A DNA stretch of 10,865 nt from an uncultured Clostridia bacterium. Its GTDB lineage: Bacteria > Bacillota > Clostridia > Oscillospirales > Acutalibacteraceae. The DNA is taken from positions 1-10,865 of the forward strand of contig CAMVNL010000036.1 of the NCBI GenBank assembly GCA_947168785.1, read 5' to 3'. The position numbers and the translations under genes are program-made. Below, one piece after another: positions 1 to 7,112 of the stretch (its first letter is position 1; the number at the start of each line of letters is the position of its first letter). A model generated the notes under the pieces. That model was not told the origin of the DNA. It ran no database searches and worked only from the letters and a program-made list of their open reading frames with translations.

Positions 1-1
1 G

Positions 2-235
2 CTGTTTACCTGCACGCCCTACGGCATCAACACGCACCGGCTGATGGTGCGCGGCCACCGGGTGGAAAATCTGCCCGGCGCCATCGTCATCACTGCCGAG
101 GCGCTGCAGATTGATGAAAAAGCGGTATCGCTGAGCATCGGCATTCCGCTGACCGTGCTGATCTTTGCCGTGGCGATGATCAAGCCGAAAAAGAACAGAA
201 TTACGATCAAAGAGAGACTGAAACAGGAGGTATAA
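2..235 (+). CDS. Class C (pilin) sortase, C-terminal fragment
   Basis: This is the 3' end of a gene that begins before the window; reading frame 2 is open from the first base to the TAA at 233-235. The visible 77 residues open with LFTCTPYGINTHRL. That is the active-site signature of pilus-polymerising class C sortases: the catalytic Cys codon is at 11-13 and the catalytic Arg codon (in THR) at 38-40. A hydrophobic segment (about VSLSIGIPLTVLIFAVAMI) and a basic tail (KPKKNR) follow, matching the C-terminal membrane anchor usual for class C. Such enzymes join pilin subunits through their LPXTG-like motifs on the outer face of the membrane. The pilin gene starts three bases after the stop, so they are almost certainly co-transcribed. 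The catalytic His and the N-terminus lie outside the window. Confidence 0.9.
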   Translation: MFTCTPYGINTHRLMVRGHRVENLPGAIVITAEALQIDEKAVSLSIGIPLTVLIFAVAMIKPKKNRITIKERLKQEV

Positions 236-237
236 GC

Positions 238-1377
238 GTGGAACACAGGTTTTTCCAGACAACGGAAAACGCGTCCATTCTTAAGCGCTGCGGCGTTATG
301 CTGCTTGCGCTCCTGTTCTGCGTGTCCCTTCTTCTGTCCGCCTCCGCCGAGAATGGGGAGAGTACGATCCCCGTCAGCGGCGTCGACCTGCAGCAAAAAG
401 GCTCCGTTCGCGTGCTTGTCAAAGACGCGGAGGGCAACCCGGTGCCCGGCGGCACCCTGCAGCTCTTCCTTGTGGCGCGCATCGCCGAAGGGGAAGAGGG
501 ACGGCAATTCCATGCGCTTACCGAAGCCTTCTCCGGCTGGGACGGAACCGCGGATGATCTGATTTCCGATCAGTCCTGCGCCGAAAGTCTCGCCGCTTAT
601 GTTGAAACCAACCGGACGGAGTGTCTGGCGTCAGCCGACAATACGGATGGCTCCGTCACGTTTACCGATATCGCCCCCGGCGTCTATCTGGTCCGCCAGA
701 GCGCAGAGGCCGAAGGGTATGAAACCATGCTGCCGTTTTTGGCGTTCCTCCCCGTGGTGGAGGACGGCCGCCTCGTCTATGATATTGAAGCCAGCCCCAA
801 GCCGGTGGTCATGCGCCCGCCCGGCGCGGTGGAGGTCACGGCGGAAAAGACCGTCGAGGTGATCTCCGGCAGCGCCCCGCAGGATACGGTGTTCTCTTTC
901 GTGCTCAAGGCGCTGGATCAGAACGCTCCCCTGCCGCGGAACGCCTCCGCCGTTTACGATCAGGCGGCCCGCTCCATGACGGTGAGCCGCACCGGCCCCG
1001 GCGAGATCTGTTTCGGCTCGCTGACGCTGCTGCAGTCGGACGCCGGAAAGCGGTATGAATATGAGGTCCGCGAGGTACAGGGCTCCGCCGCCCATTATTC
1101 CTACGATTTTACCGTTTATAAGCTGACCGTCAGCGTGGCGGGCTCCGGCGACGGGGGATCCCTCATCGTCAGCACGACGATCACGGACGGCTCCGGCAAC
1201 ACGGTGGATCAAATGATATTCCGCAATTATTATGAGGGCGGCAGCACGCCCGACATCCCGCGCACCGGGCAGCTCTGGTGGCCCGTGCTGGTGATGCTGC
1301 CCGCCGGCTGCCTGCTGGTCGCCGTCGGTGTTCTTCTCCGCCGCAGGAAAGAATCGCCTGAGGAGGAGCTGCTATGA
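238..1377 (+). CDS. LPXTG-anchored isopeptide-type pilin subunit (SpaA/FctA-like)
   Basis: A 379-residue surface protein. The GTG start at 238 is preceded by AGGAGG (225-230) at seven bases. Residues 1-37 form a signal peptide: basic start, hydrophobic 19-36, likely cleavage after SASA. Residues about 55-182 form a Cna-B/SpaA-like beta domain (GSVTFTDIAPGVYLVRQ turn). Residues about 198-332 match the streptococcal-type pilin isopeptide domain: Lys204 (AEKTV), Glu279 (YEVREV) and Asn330 (FRNYY) are where the bond-forming Lys, helper Glu and Asn are expected. The sorting signal IPRTG (340-344) is followed by a membrane segment (about 347-367) and the tail RRRK. Inferred role: pilus shaft or tip subunit, polymerised by the neighbouring sortases and attached to the wall. 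It lies between two sortase genes and overlaps the second by four bases. The domain assignment is by motif; whether it is the major or a minor pilin cannot be decided here. Confidence 0.9.
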   Translation: MEHRFFQTTENASILKRCGVMLLALLFCVSLLLSASAENGESTIPVSGVDLQQKGSVRVLVKDAEGNPVPGGTLQLFLVARIAEGEEGRQFHALTEAFSGWDGTADDLISDQSCAESLAAYVETNRTECLASADNTDGSVTFTDIAPGVYLVRQSAEAEGYETMLPFLAFLPVVEDGRLVYDIEASPKPVVMRPPGAVEVTAEKTVEVISGSAPQDTVFSFVLKALDQNAPLPRNASAVYDQAARSMTVSRTGPGEICFGSLTLLQSDAGKRYEYEVREVQGSAAHYSYDFTVYKLTVSVAGSGDGGSLIVSTTITDGSGNTVDQMIFRNYYEGGSTPDIPRTGQLWWPVLVMLPAGCLLVAVGVLLRRRKESPEEELL

Positions 1378-1973
1378 AAAAGACCGGACTTTCGCTGATC
1401 CTGGCCGGCGCGCTCCTGTTGACGGGGGCGCTGGGCATCACGATCTATAACGTGGCGGATTCCCGCCGGGCGGAAAAAGCGGTGGAGGCCATCCTCGGTC
1501 CCATTGCGGAGGCCATCAGCCAACAGGAGACCACCCCCTTCGTCCGCCCTGAGGGCGAAGCGATCCCGGAAATGCCGGTGCGTGAGCAGGACGGCCTGCG
1601 CTATATCGGCATCATCGAGATCCCGGCCCTGTCCCTTTCCCTGCCCGTGCTGGAAAACTGGAGCTACGATCTGCTCAAGATTTCCCCCTGCCGCTATGCG
1701 GGGTCCTACTACACCAACGATCTGGTGATCTGCGCCCACAATTACGCGGCGCACTTCAACGGGCTGCGCTACGTGGATATCGGCAGCGACGTCTATTTCA
1801 CCGCCGTCAACGGCGAAACCTTCCACTACGTGATCGACAACCGCGAGACCCTCACCCCGGAGGAAAACGACCGGATGATCACCTCGGACGGCGAGTGGGA
1901 CCTGACGCTCTTCACCTGCTATATCGGCGGCGCGACCCGTTGCACGCTCCGGTGCAGCCTTTGCGACGAGTAA
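1374..1973 (+). CDS. Sortase (second sortase of the pilus operon)
   Basis: A 199-residue sortase, starting in an ATGA overlap with the pilin stop and preceded by a GAGGAGGAG ribosome site. Residues 5-26 form an N-terminal membrane anchor; there is no C-terminal one, unlike the class C sortase upstream. The catalytic core is recognisable: YIGIIEIPALSLSLPV (77-92) is the usual sortase beta strand, His122 lies in ICAHNYAAHF, Cys182 in LTLFTCYIGG, and Arg189 is the likely catalytic Arg. The class is uncertain. It belongs to a short sortase type that I associate with clostridial pilin genes and that has TC-[YT]-GG-x-x-R in place of the class C TCTPYG motif. It may anchor the finished pilus to the wall or process a particular pilin; this is inferred from context. 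Cys190, Cys194 and Cys197 crowd the region just after the active site, which is unusual. Confidence 0.88.
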   Translation: MKKTGLSLILAGALLLTGALGITIYNVADSRRAEKAVEAILGPIAEAISQQETTPFVRPEGEAIPEMPVREQDGLRYIGIIEIPALSLSLPVLENWSYDLLKISPCRYAGSYYTNDLVICAHNYAAHFNGLRYVDIGSDVYFTAVNGETFHYVIDNRETLTPEENDRMITSDGEWDLTLFTCYIGGATRCTLRCSLCDE

Positions 1974-2031
1974 AAACGCAGAACTGAAAAACAGTCCCGC
2001 GTTGCCTGACAAATACATTCTTTTACGCTGA

Positions 2032-2085
2032 CAGGCGCGGCCTCTTCTTTGCGAAAAGAGGGCTGCGCCTGCCGGTCTTTTATTT
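2032..2085 (+). terminator. Intrinsic terminator of the pilus operon
   Basis: A long GC-rich hairpin lies 58 bases after the sortase stop. CAGGCGC (2032-2038) pairs with GCGCCTG (2065-2071). The stem continues through GGCC/GGCT pairing and TCTT/AAGA, with one G-U pair and one bulge, around a loop near 2046-2055. The sequence after it, CTTTTATTT, is T-rich on the plus strand. On the minus strand the flank is not T-rich, so the structure mainly serves the plus-strand operon. It separates that operon from the convergent GH78 gene, which ends at 2086. Confidence 0.75.
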
Positions 2086-4389
2086 CTATCCCAAAGCCGT
2101 ATCAAAATGCAGCCGAAGATTCTCCGTTGCGGCGACGGATACCGTGACGAAGCCGTCCCCCGCTTCCGCAAGGCGCACCGCGTCCCTTTCCGTGAACCGG
2201 CCGTCCTCATAAAGCGCCGCGCCGTTGTACATCAGGGTTTGTCCTCTTGTGTACGGAATGCGGATGATGGCCGTCGTGTCCTTCGGCACCAAGGCGTCAA
2301 GGGTCACGGCGCCGTCGGTTTCCGCCATCTTCAGACGGATATAGCCTTTGACGGTGGGGACGGTGCATGCGATCCGCCCGCAAACCCCGGGCTGCGGCGC
2401 AATGACGAAGGTCTCCCAGCCGGGGGTCAGCGGCCTGATCCCCGCGAAATATTTGCTCATGACGACCAGCGGCCCGCCGGACCAGGCGTGATTGCGCGTG
2501 CCGCCCAATCTGGACCACCGTTCCCACAGGGTAGAGCAGTCCGCCCGAATCATGGCGGCGTAGCGCCGCCGCATCCGCTCTTTCGCGGCTTCGCAGCGGC
2601 CCATCCGGCAAAGCGCCTCCAGCACGTAGTATTCCATGTACGGGCTGGCGTTTTTTGTTTTTGTCAAAACGGCGGTCAGCGCGTCGTATTGCGCCGGCTC
2701 CGCCAGCCCGGCCAGCACGGCCAGGGCGTTGGCCCTGTCGTCGGGGCGGAGGACGCCGCCGCTTTTATAGCCCTTTCCCGTCCACAGCGATCGGTAGCCG
2801 ATCCTGATCCGGTTCTTTCTGTCGGTAAACTCTCCGGCGTCCTTTCCGAGGGCCTCCGCCATTTTTTCAAGGCACGAAAGGGCGTAGCAGTACCACGCGT
2901 TTTCCATGGCGGTCCTGTCGGCAAACAGGCCCCAGTCCATCCAGTCCCACGATCCGGCGCGGTGTTCCGCCAGTCCGTCGGCCCCGATCCGCCACAGGCG
3001 GAGATAAGCCGCCGCCGCGTCGTAGACCTCCTTCAGAAAGTCCCGGTCGCCGGTATACAGGTAATAGGTCCAAAAGCCGACGATCCCCGCCAGCTGCTGC
3101 GCCGGAAGCTCAAAAAAGCCGTTGTCGATGGGCGTCACGGTGGACAAAACCCGGGTGGCGGGGTCAACGTGGCCCAGCATGCAGGCGACGCCCTTCTGAT
3201 AGAGCAGCAGGGCGTTGGCGTCGAGGGCATACAGCGCCATCATCATCTCGGTGGTCACGTCGCCCCACCACTGCGCCCGCTCCCGGTCCGGGCAGTCCAT
3301 AAAGCTGTCGCGCATGGTGACGAACAGGGTGCGCAGCGACTTCTGCCAGAGGGTATTCAGCGCGCCGTCTTCGCAGGCAAACGCGCCGGAAAAGGCCGTG
3401 TCGAATCCCGTTTCCCGGTATTTCAGGTCCAGCACCGTCACCCCCGGGGGGATCGAATAGCGGATCTTCTCGCCGTTGAACCAGCCGAGGGCTTCAAACG
3501 ACTGCTCCCCGTCCTTTGTGATATACGCGTCGCTGACGGCGCCGAGGTACGTGTTTTCGGTGGTGATGCGGATGGTCTTTCCCGCCTTCGCGTCAACGCG
3601 CAGAAAGGGCGTACACTGGGCGTTATAAGGGATCCGCAGCGTGATCCTCCGTCGGCGGGCGAAGCGGCGGCCCCTGAAATCCTCCGTGTTTTCATAGTCC
3701 TTCAGACCGTAGTCTTTGAGCAGCGGAATGCCGCGGGGGTACAGCCTGCCCCAGGGGGCGGCGCCGCCTTTCCCGTTGGCCGCCGCGTTGGCCCAGCCGC
3801 CGTCGTCAAAGCCGGGGGAAAGCCAGTCGCCGGGGTCCCTCCGCGCATCGTAGTCAATATTGAATTCGGGCAGCCGGTAGTTCGGCTTCCTGCCGCCGCG
3901 ACCGTTCCCGTAGGAGGGGTGGCGGCTGACCTTCCAGCTGCCGTCGGAGAGGATCTCCCCCGCCTCGAACAGAAAGCCCGCCCTGCCGCTGTCCCGGCTG
4001 GAAAAGCTTTTCTTTTTGCCCCAGTACCAGACCAGCGCGCAGACGACGTTTTTCCCGGGCTTCAGAAACGCGCCGATGGGGACGGAATCGTAATAGCCGC
4101 CCTCCGGCGTGGGGCCCCGCTTGGCGCTGCCCTCAAACACGACGGGAACGCCGTTGATAAACAGCCAGTACCTGGAATCGGCGGCGATCAGGGCCGTCAG
4201 CGACGCGGGGACCGCCGCAAGGTCCGCCGTCTTGCGAAAACGCATCCACACGTTCTGCTCAGCGCCGTCAGAGCCGTCCCAGATCCATTCCGCCCGCCAG
4301 TCGGTCTTCGGCTGTGTACAGATGCGCGCATACGGCGCGAGGGTCTCCGGGACCGTATATTCATTTTTGAACGTGGGCCGGTGTTTGAT
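2086..4389 (-). CDS. Glycoside hydrolase family 78-like (alpha-L-rhamnosidase-type) protein
   Basis: A large glycosidase-like protein of 767 residues if read from ATC at 4389, or 721 from GTG at 4251. No signal peptide is visible, so it is probably cytoplasmic and acts on imported oligosaccharides. Order of parts: a lead with AEWIW (33-37), typical of the N-terminus of this group; beta domains with WLFINGVPVVFEGSAKRGP (from about 75); an (alpha/alpha)6 catalytic region from about 330 holding the family signature DCPDRERAQWWGD (365-377) and SWDWMDWG (480-487); then HAWSGGPL (634-641) and GIRPLTPGWETFVIAPQPG leading into a C-terminal beta sandwich. In GH78 an acidic residue in the DCPDRER region supports catalysis; rhamnoside cleavage is inferred from family only. 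The frame stays open upstream of 4251 to a TGA at 4444-4446, and those codons look like real protein, yet contain no ATG, GTG or TTG. The gene follows the tungsten operon on the same strand but has no functional tie to it. Confidence 0.82.
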   Translation of the reverse strand: MKHRPTFKNEYTVPETLAPYARICTQPKTDWRAEWIWDGSDGAEQNVWMRFRKTADLAAVPASLTALIAADSRYWLFINGVPVVFEGSAKRGPTPEGGYYDSVPIGAFLKPGKNVVCALVWYWGKKKSFSSRDSGRAGFLFEAGEILSDGSWKVSRHPSYGNGRGGRKPNYRLPEFNIDYDARRDPGDWLSPGFDDGGWANAAANGKGGAAPWGRLYPRGIPLLKDYGLKDYENTEDFRGRRFARRRRITLRIPYNAQCTPFLRVDAKAGKTIRITTENTYLGAVSDAYITKDGEQSFEALGWFNGEKIRYSIPPGVTVLDLKYRETGFDTAFSGAFACEDGALNTLWQKSLRTLFVTMRDSFMDCPDRERAQWWGDVTTEMMMALYALDANALLLYQKGVACMLGHVDPATRVLSTVTPIDNGFFELPAQQLAGIVGFWTYYLYTGDRDFLKEVYDAAAAYLRLWRIGADGLAEHRAGSWDWMDWGLFADRTAMENAWYCYALSCLEKMAEALGKDAGEFTDRKNRIRIGYRSLWTGKGYKSGGVLRPDDRANALAVLAGLAEPAQYDALTAVLTKTKNASPYMEYYVLEALCRMGRCEAAKERMRRRYAAMIRADCSTLWERWSRLGGTRNHAWSGGPLVVMSKYFAGIRPLTPGWETFVIAPQPGVCGRIACTVPTVKGYIRLKMAETDGAVTLDALVPKDTTAIIRIPYTRGQTLMYNGAALYEDGRFTERDAVRLAEAGDGFVTVSVAATENLRLHFDTALG

Positions 4390-4413
4390 GTTGACGCACC
4401 CCCTTTCTCCGTC

Positions 4414-4432
4414 GCCGCGCTTCCCGCGCGGC
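4414..4432 (-). other. GC hairpin just upstream of the GH78 ribosome binding site
   Basis: GCCGCGC (4414-4420) and GCGCGGC (4426-4432) are a perfect 7-bp inverted repeat around a five-base loop. On the minus strand it would fold in the 5' leader of the GH78 message, just ahead of the purine-rich ribosome site GGAGAAAGGGGG (4410-4399). A role in limiting read-through or translation is possible. In GC-rich DNA such a repeat can also occur by chance. Confidence 0.4.
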
Positions 4433-4470
4433 CCCGCGGTCGTTCAGCCTCCCGAACGCCGCGGCGAGTC

Positions 4471-4510
4471 AATAATAAGGGACCCCTGAACTGTTCGATC
4501 GGGGATCCCT
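4471..4510 (-). terminator. Probable terminator of the tungsten-enzyme operon
   Basis: Read on the minus strand, AGGGATCCCC (4510-4501) pairs with GGGGTCCCT (4486-4478), a 9-bp stem with one bulged base and a loop of about 14 bases. It is followed by TATTATT, a moderately T-rich tail. It begins 19 bases past the polyferredoxin stop codon and precedes GH78. The imperfect U-tract suggests partial termination, so some read-through into GH78 is possible. Confidence 0.6.
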
Positions 4511-4528
4511 GCGCGCCGGAGGCGATTG

Positions 4529-4909
4529 TTATTCATATGTCACCCTGATGGCGTCGTGGCGGCACTTGGCCGCGCATACGCCGCATTGGCAGCATTCCTC
4601 CGCGTCGATCTCGTAGGGTTTGCGGATCTCGCCGTGGACCGCCCGGGCGGGGCAGACGTGGGCGCAGAGGGAGCAGCCGACGCATTTGTCCGCGTCGATG
4701 ACCACGTTTTTGATGCGCCGCTGACCCGGCAGGGGAGAGACGGCGGCGGCGGGGCACACGTCCTCGCACTGGCCGCAGCCTACGCATTTGTCTTCGTCGA
4801 TATGATAGATCGCGCCGAAGGCCTCTGTGGGGGCGGGCACGTCGAACAGGCAGACCCACGCGCAGGCGCCACAGCCCACGCACCGTGTTTCGTCGATTCT
4901 GTAAGCCAT
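4529..4909 (-). CDS. Polyferredoxin with four [4Fe-4S] motifs (partner of the tungsten oxidoreductase)
   Basis: A 126-residue soluble iron-sulfur protein with four CxxCxxCxxxC motifs: Cys10/13/16/20, Cys42/45/48/52, Cys76/79/82/86 and Cys106/109/112/116. That predicts four [4Fe-4S] clusters, as in HycB/WorS-type electron-transfer subunits. Motifs two and three end in CP as usual. Motif one ends in C-L and motif four in C-R, which can shift cluster potential. Cys107 is an extra cysteine inside motif four. The start is set by GGGAGG just upstream, inside the end of the preceding gene, whose stop is four bases away. It is the last gene of the operon begun by mogA. Inferred role: it takes electrons from the AOR-family enzyme encoded two genes upstream and passes them to free ferredoxin or another acceptor. 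There is no membrane segment. Confidence 0.9.
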   Translation of the reverse strand: MAYRIDETRCVGCGACAWVCLFDVPAPTEAFGAIYHIDEDKCVGCGQCEDVCPAAAVSPLPGQRRIKNVVIDADKCVGCSLCAHVCPARAVHGEIRKPYEIDAEECCQCGVCAAKCRHDAIRVTYE

Positions 4910-4913
4910 ACCG

Positions 4914-5168
4914 TCAACCTCCCGAAGCGGGCGACAGCAGCCAGATCTCGTCGCCGTCCTTCAGACGCGCGGACTTTTTGCGGCAGCTTTCGCCGTTGAG
5001 ATATACCGACGCGTCCTTGAACGCCAGCCCGGACGCGGTCTTTTCCGTTTGCAGCTCTTTTTTCAGGGCGGGGAAGATATCGCCCATCCGGTTCGCCTCA
5101 AGGCGGAGCTCCGCCCGGCCGGTATCCATCCGGAACACCCCGAACAGCTTTACGTTGATCGTTGCCAT
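4914..5168 (-). CDS. MoaD/ThiS-family sulfur carrier protein
   Basis: An 84-residue ubiquitin-fold sulfur carrier. It begins MATINVKLFGVFR, has the late LKDGDEIWLLSP stretch of the MoaD/ThiS family, and ends in Gly-Gly, the tail that is adenylated and then thiocarboxylated. Its ATG overlaps the aor stop (TAATG), and AAGGAGG sits ten bases before it inside aor. In molybdopterin synthesis the small subunit MoaD supplies sulfur for the dithiolene. Here, between aor and the polyferredoxin and with a ThiF/MoeB-like activating enzyme upstream, it most likely serves the tungstopterin made for this enzyme. No MoaE, MoaA or MoaC is present in the window, so those must be elsewhere or this carrier has another acceptor. 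The family assignment is firm, the exact partner inferred. Confidence 0.85.
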   Translation of the reverse strand: MATINVKLFGVFRMDTGRAELRLEANRMGDIFPALKKELQTEKTASGLAFKDASVYLNGESCRKKSARLKDGDEIWLLSPASGG

Positions 5169-7099
5169 TATCTGTACGCCTCCTTCACCGCCGCGTCGTA
5201 AACGCTGCGGTCCAGTTGAATGCCCAGCGTTTTCAGCCGGTGCCAGGTGGGAATGCCGTCCTTCCAGCCTCTGGCCCGGTAATAGACCTTTTTCATCTTG
5301 TCCAGCGGCACCTTCGAGCGGGGGTCCTTCGGGTCCTCCAGCTCATCGGTCAGCCGTCCTGGCAGCTGGTCCGCGTCCGCCTTCTGCCCGAGAATGACGT
5401 TGGCGATACGCTCCGTATTGTAGCCGTAAGCACCCCAGGTGAGCATCTTCGCCATGGTGGAGGGGATGCCCGTGGCGTATTTGATGGCGTAGGATTCCGG
5501 CAGCAGCGGAATGTTGATGGCGGGGGCCTTCGTGAAGTGGCTCAGCAGGTTGATCACCGGGCCCACGTAGGGGAAGGCCGCGAGGATGATCTTGGTCAGC
5601 GGCCAGTTGGGCTTGTCGATCAAAAAGCCCGGCAGCACGGCGTAGCTGGTGAACAGGCATTCGCCCCCGGCGGAGACCGCCTCCATCAGGTTCTGGAACA
5701 TGATGGCCAGCGCCGCTTTGCCGTGGGGGGTCATGGAATTCACGTCAAGCCCCAGACCTTCCACCACGACGAGATAACCGGCGTTCAGGTGGCAGCCGCC
5801 CCGGTTGGAGGTGGCGTAGCCCAGGCCGTGGCCTACCGCGTGGCGGGGTTCATAGGCGGCCATCTCCATGCCCTTGGCGTTGATGGCGTATTCCTTGCCG
5901 CCGAAGCGCTCGCTCATCTTCCGTGAGCCGTCGGCCAGAATGTCGCCGTCGCCTTCCCGCAGCGCGATTTTATGGAACATTTCCTCAATGTTGTCCGTCT
6001 TGCCGAATTCCAGGCCGAAATCCCGCACGCCCTTTTCCTTCAGCTCCATGGCGAAGGCCACCGTGCCCGCCGCTGAGATGGAATCCATGCCCAGCTCGTC
6101 CAAAACGTAATTCCAGCGGATGATCTTTTCAATGTCGTCGTTGAGGATATTCGCGCCCAGCAGCCCGAGGATCTCCAGCTCCGGCCCCTTGACGATCTTG
6201 TCGTCCACGCGGACCATCCGCGCGCAGCGGATGGCGCAGGTGGTGCAGGCGGCGTTGGTCACCATATGGTGTTCCGCCAGCTCCTCGCCGGAGATCTTTT
6301 CAAAGCCGTCAAAGCGGCCGGCGCTGAAATTCTTGGTGGCAAGAATTTTGTGGGCCTGCATGGGGGCGATCAGCCCCGCGGTGCCCAGCTTCGGCAGCTG
6401 TCGGCCCGTCAGCGGGTGCGTCTGTAAGATATGGACCCATTTCTTGTTGGTCTTTTTCAGCTTTTCCCGGTCGCGGACCGTCGGCAGCGACGTGCCGAAG
6501 GCGGTGACCGCTTTAAGGTTCTTGTCGCCGAACACCGCGCCCACGCCGCCTCTGCCCGCGGTGCGCTCGTTGGAGAACACGCAGGCGTACAGCACCTTGT
6601 TTTCACCGGCGGGGCCGATCACCAGCTTGCCGGTACGTTTGGGCAGGCGCTCCTGCGTTTCGGTGGTGGTCATCCCCCACAGGCCGGAGGCGTCCACGAA
6701 CACCACGTCGTCGTGCAGGATGTTCACGGTCACGGGCTTTTCGCTTCTGCCGGTAAAAATCACCGCGTCATAGCCCGCCCGCTTGAGCCACAGGCCGAAG
6801 TCGCCGCCGCAGTTGGAGGAGGTGATAATGCCGGTCAGGGGCGAAATGGTGGAGATATTGAAGCGGGAGGAGTTGGGGCAGCCGCAGCCGGTCAGCGGGC
6901 CGGTGGTGACGACGATCCAGTTGTCCTCGTCAAAGGCCTTCATCCCGGGGCGGATATGGTGCAGCAGGATGTCGCCCGCCATGATCTTTCCGCCGAGGGT
7001 GCGCTTCCTGTCCTTGTCCGTCCACGGGAAGAGGGAGTGGGTCCGGTTCGTCAGGTCCACAAACAGCACCCTTCCCATGTAGCCGTCTAATTGTTTCAT
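5168..7099 (-). CDS. aor: Tungsten-containing aldehyde:ferredoxin oxidoreductase family protein
   Basis: A 643-residue catalytic subunit of the AOR family, which oxidises aldehydes to acids with a tungsten bis-pterin and reduces ferredoxin. The start is MKQLDGYMGRVLFVDLTN, with AGGAGG eight bases upstream. A longer frame to 7162 would add 21 unlike residues inside the neighbouring gene. Visible family signatures: PNSSRFN (75-81) and AGRGGVGAVFGDKNLKAV (181-198) in the N-terminal pterin domain; CTTCAIRC (Cys285, 288, 292) with Cys481 as the likely fourth [4Fe-4S] ligand; DELGMDSISAA (334-344); and GHGLGYATSNRGGCHLNA (423-440). Residues about 486-540 form a proline- and hydrophobic-rich insert between Cys481 and the C-terminal pterin region, longer than in archaeal AOR as I recall it and typical of a gut-clostridial subgroup. 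The four-cluster ferredoxin in the operon suggests a WOR5/WorS-like pair. The substrate is not predictable. Confidence 0.93.
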   Translation of the reverse strand: MKQLDGYMGRVLFVDLTNRTHSLFPWTDKDRKRTLGGKIMAGDILLHHIRPGMKAFDEDNWIVVTTGPLTGCGCPNSSRFNISTISPLTGIITSSNCGGDFGLWLKRAGYDAVIFTGRSEKPVTVNILHDDVVFVDASGLWGMTTTETQERLPKRTGKLVIGPAGENKVLYACVFSNERTAGRGGVGAVFGDKNLKAVTAFGTSLPTVRDREKLKKTNKKWVHILQTHPLTGRQLPKLGTAGLIAPMQAHKILATKNFSAGRFDGFEKISGEELAEHHMVTNAACTTCAIRCARMVRVDDKIVKGPELEILGLLGANILNDDIEKIIRWNYVLDELGMDSISAAGTVAFAMELKEKGVRDFGLEFGKTDNIEEMFHKIALREGDGDILADGSRKMSERFGGKEYAINAKGMEMAAYEPRHAVGHGLGYATSNRGGCHLNAGYLVVVEGLGLDVNSMTPHGKAALAIMFQNLMEAVSAGGECLFTSYAVLPGFLIDKPNWPLTKIILAAFPYVGPVINLLSHFTKAPAINIPLLPESYAIKYATGIPSTMAKMLTWGAYGYNTERIANVILGQKADADQLPGRLTDELEDPKDPRSKVPLDKMKKVYYRARGWKDGIPTWHRLKTLGIQLDRSVYDAAVKEAYR

Positions 7100-7112
7100 C
7101 GGAAAGACCTCC

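Noticed and set aside
2107..4548. Open frame of 813 codons on the plus strand opposite the GH78 gene
   Set aside because: Its product is rich in Arg, Gly, Pro and Ala with no domain signature. It mirrors the codon bias of the real minus-strand gene, which carries clear GH78 motifs.
5162..5926. Plus-strand open frame of 254 codons opposite aor
   Set aside because: No recognisable motif, and it lies inside a gene with conserved AOR signatures on the other strand.
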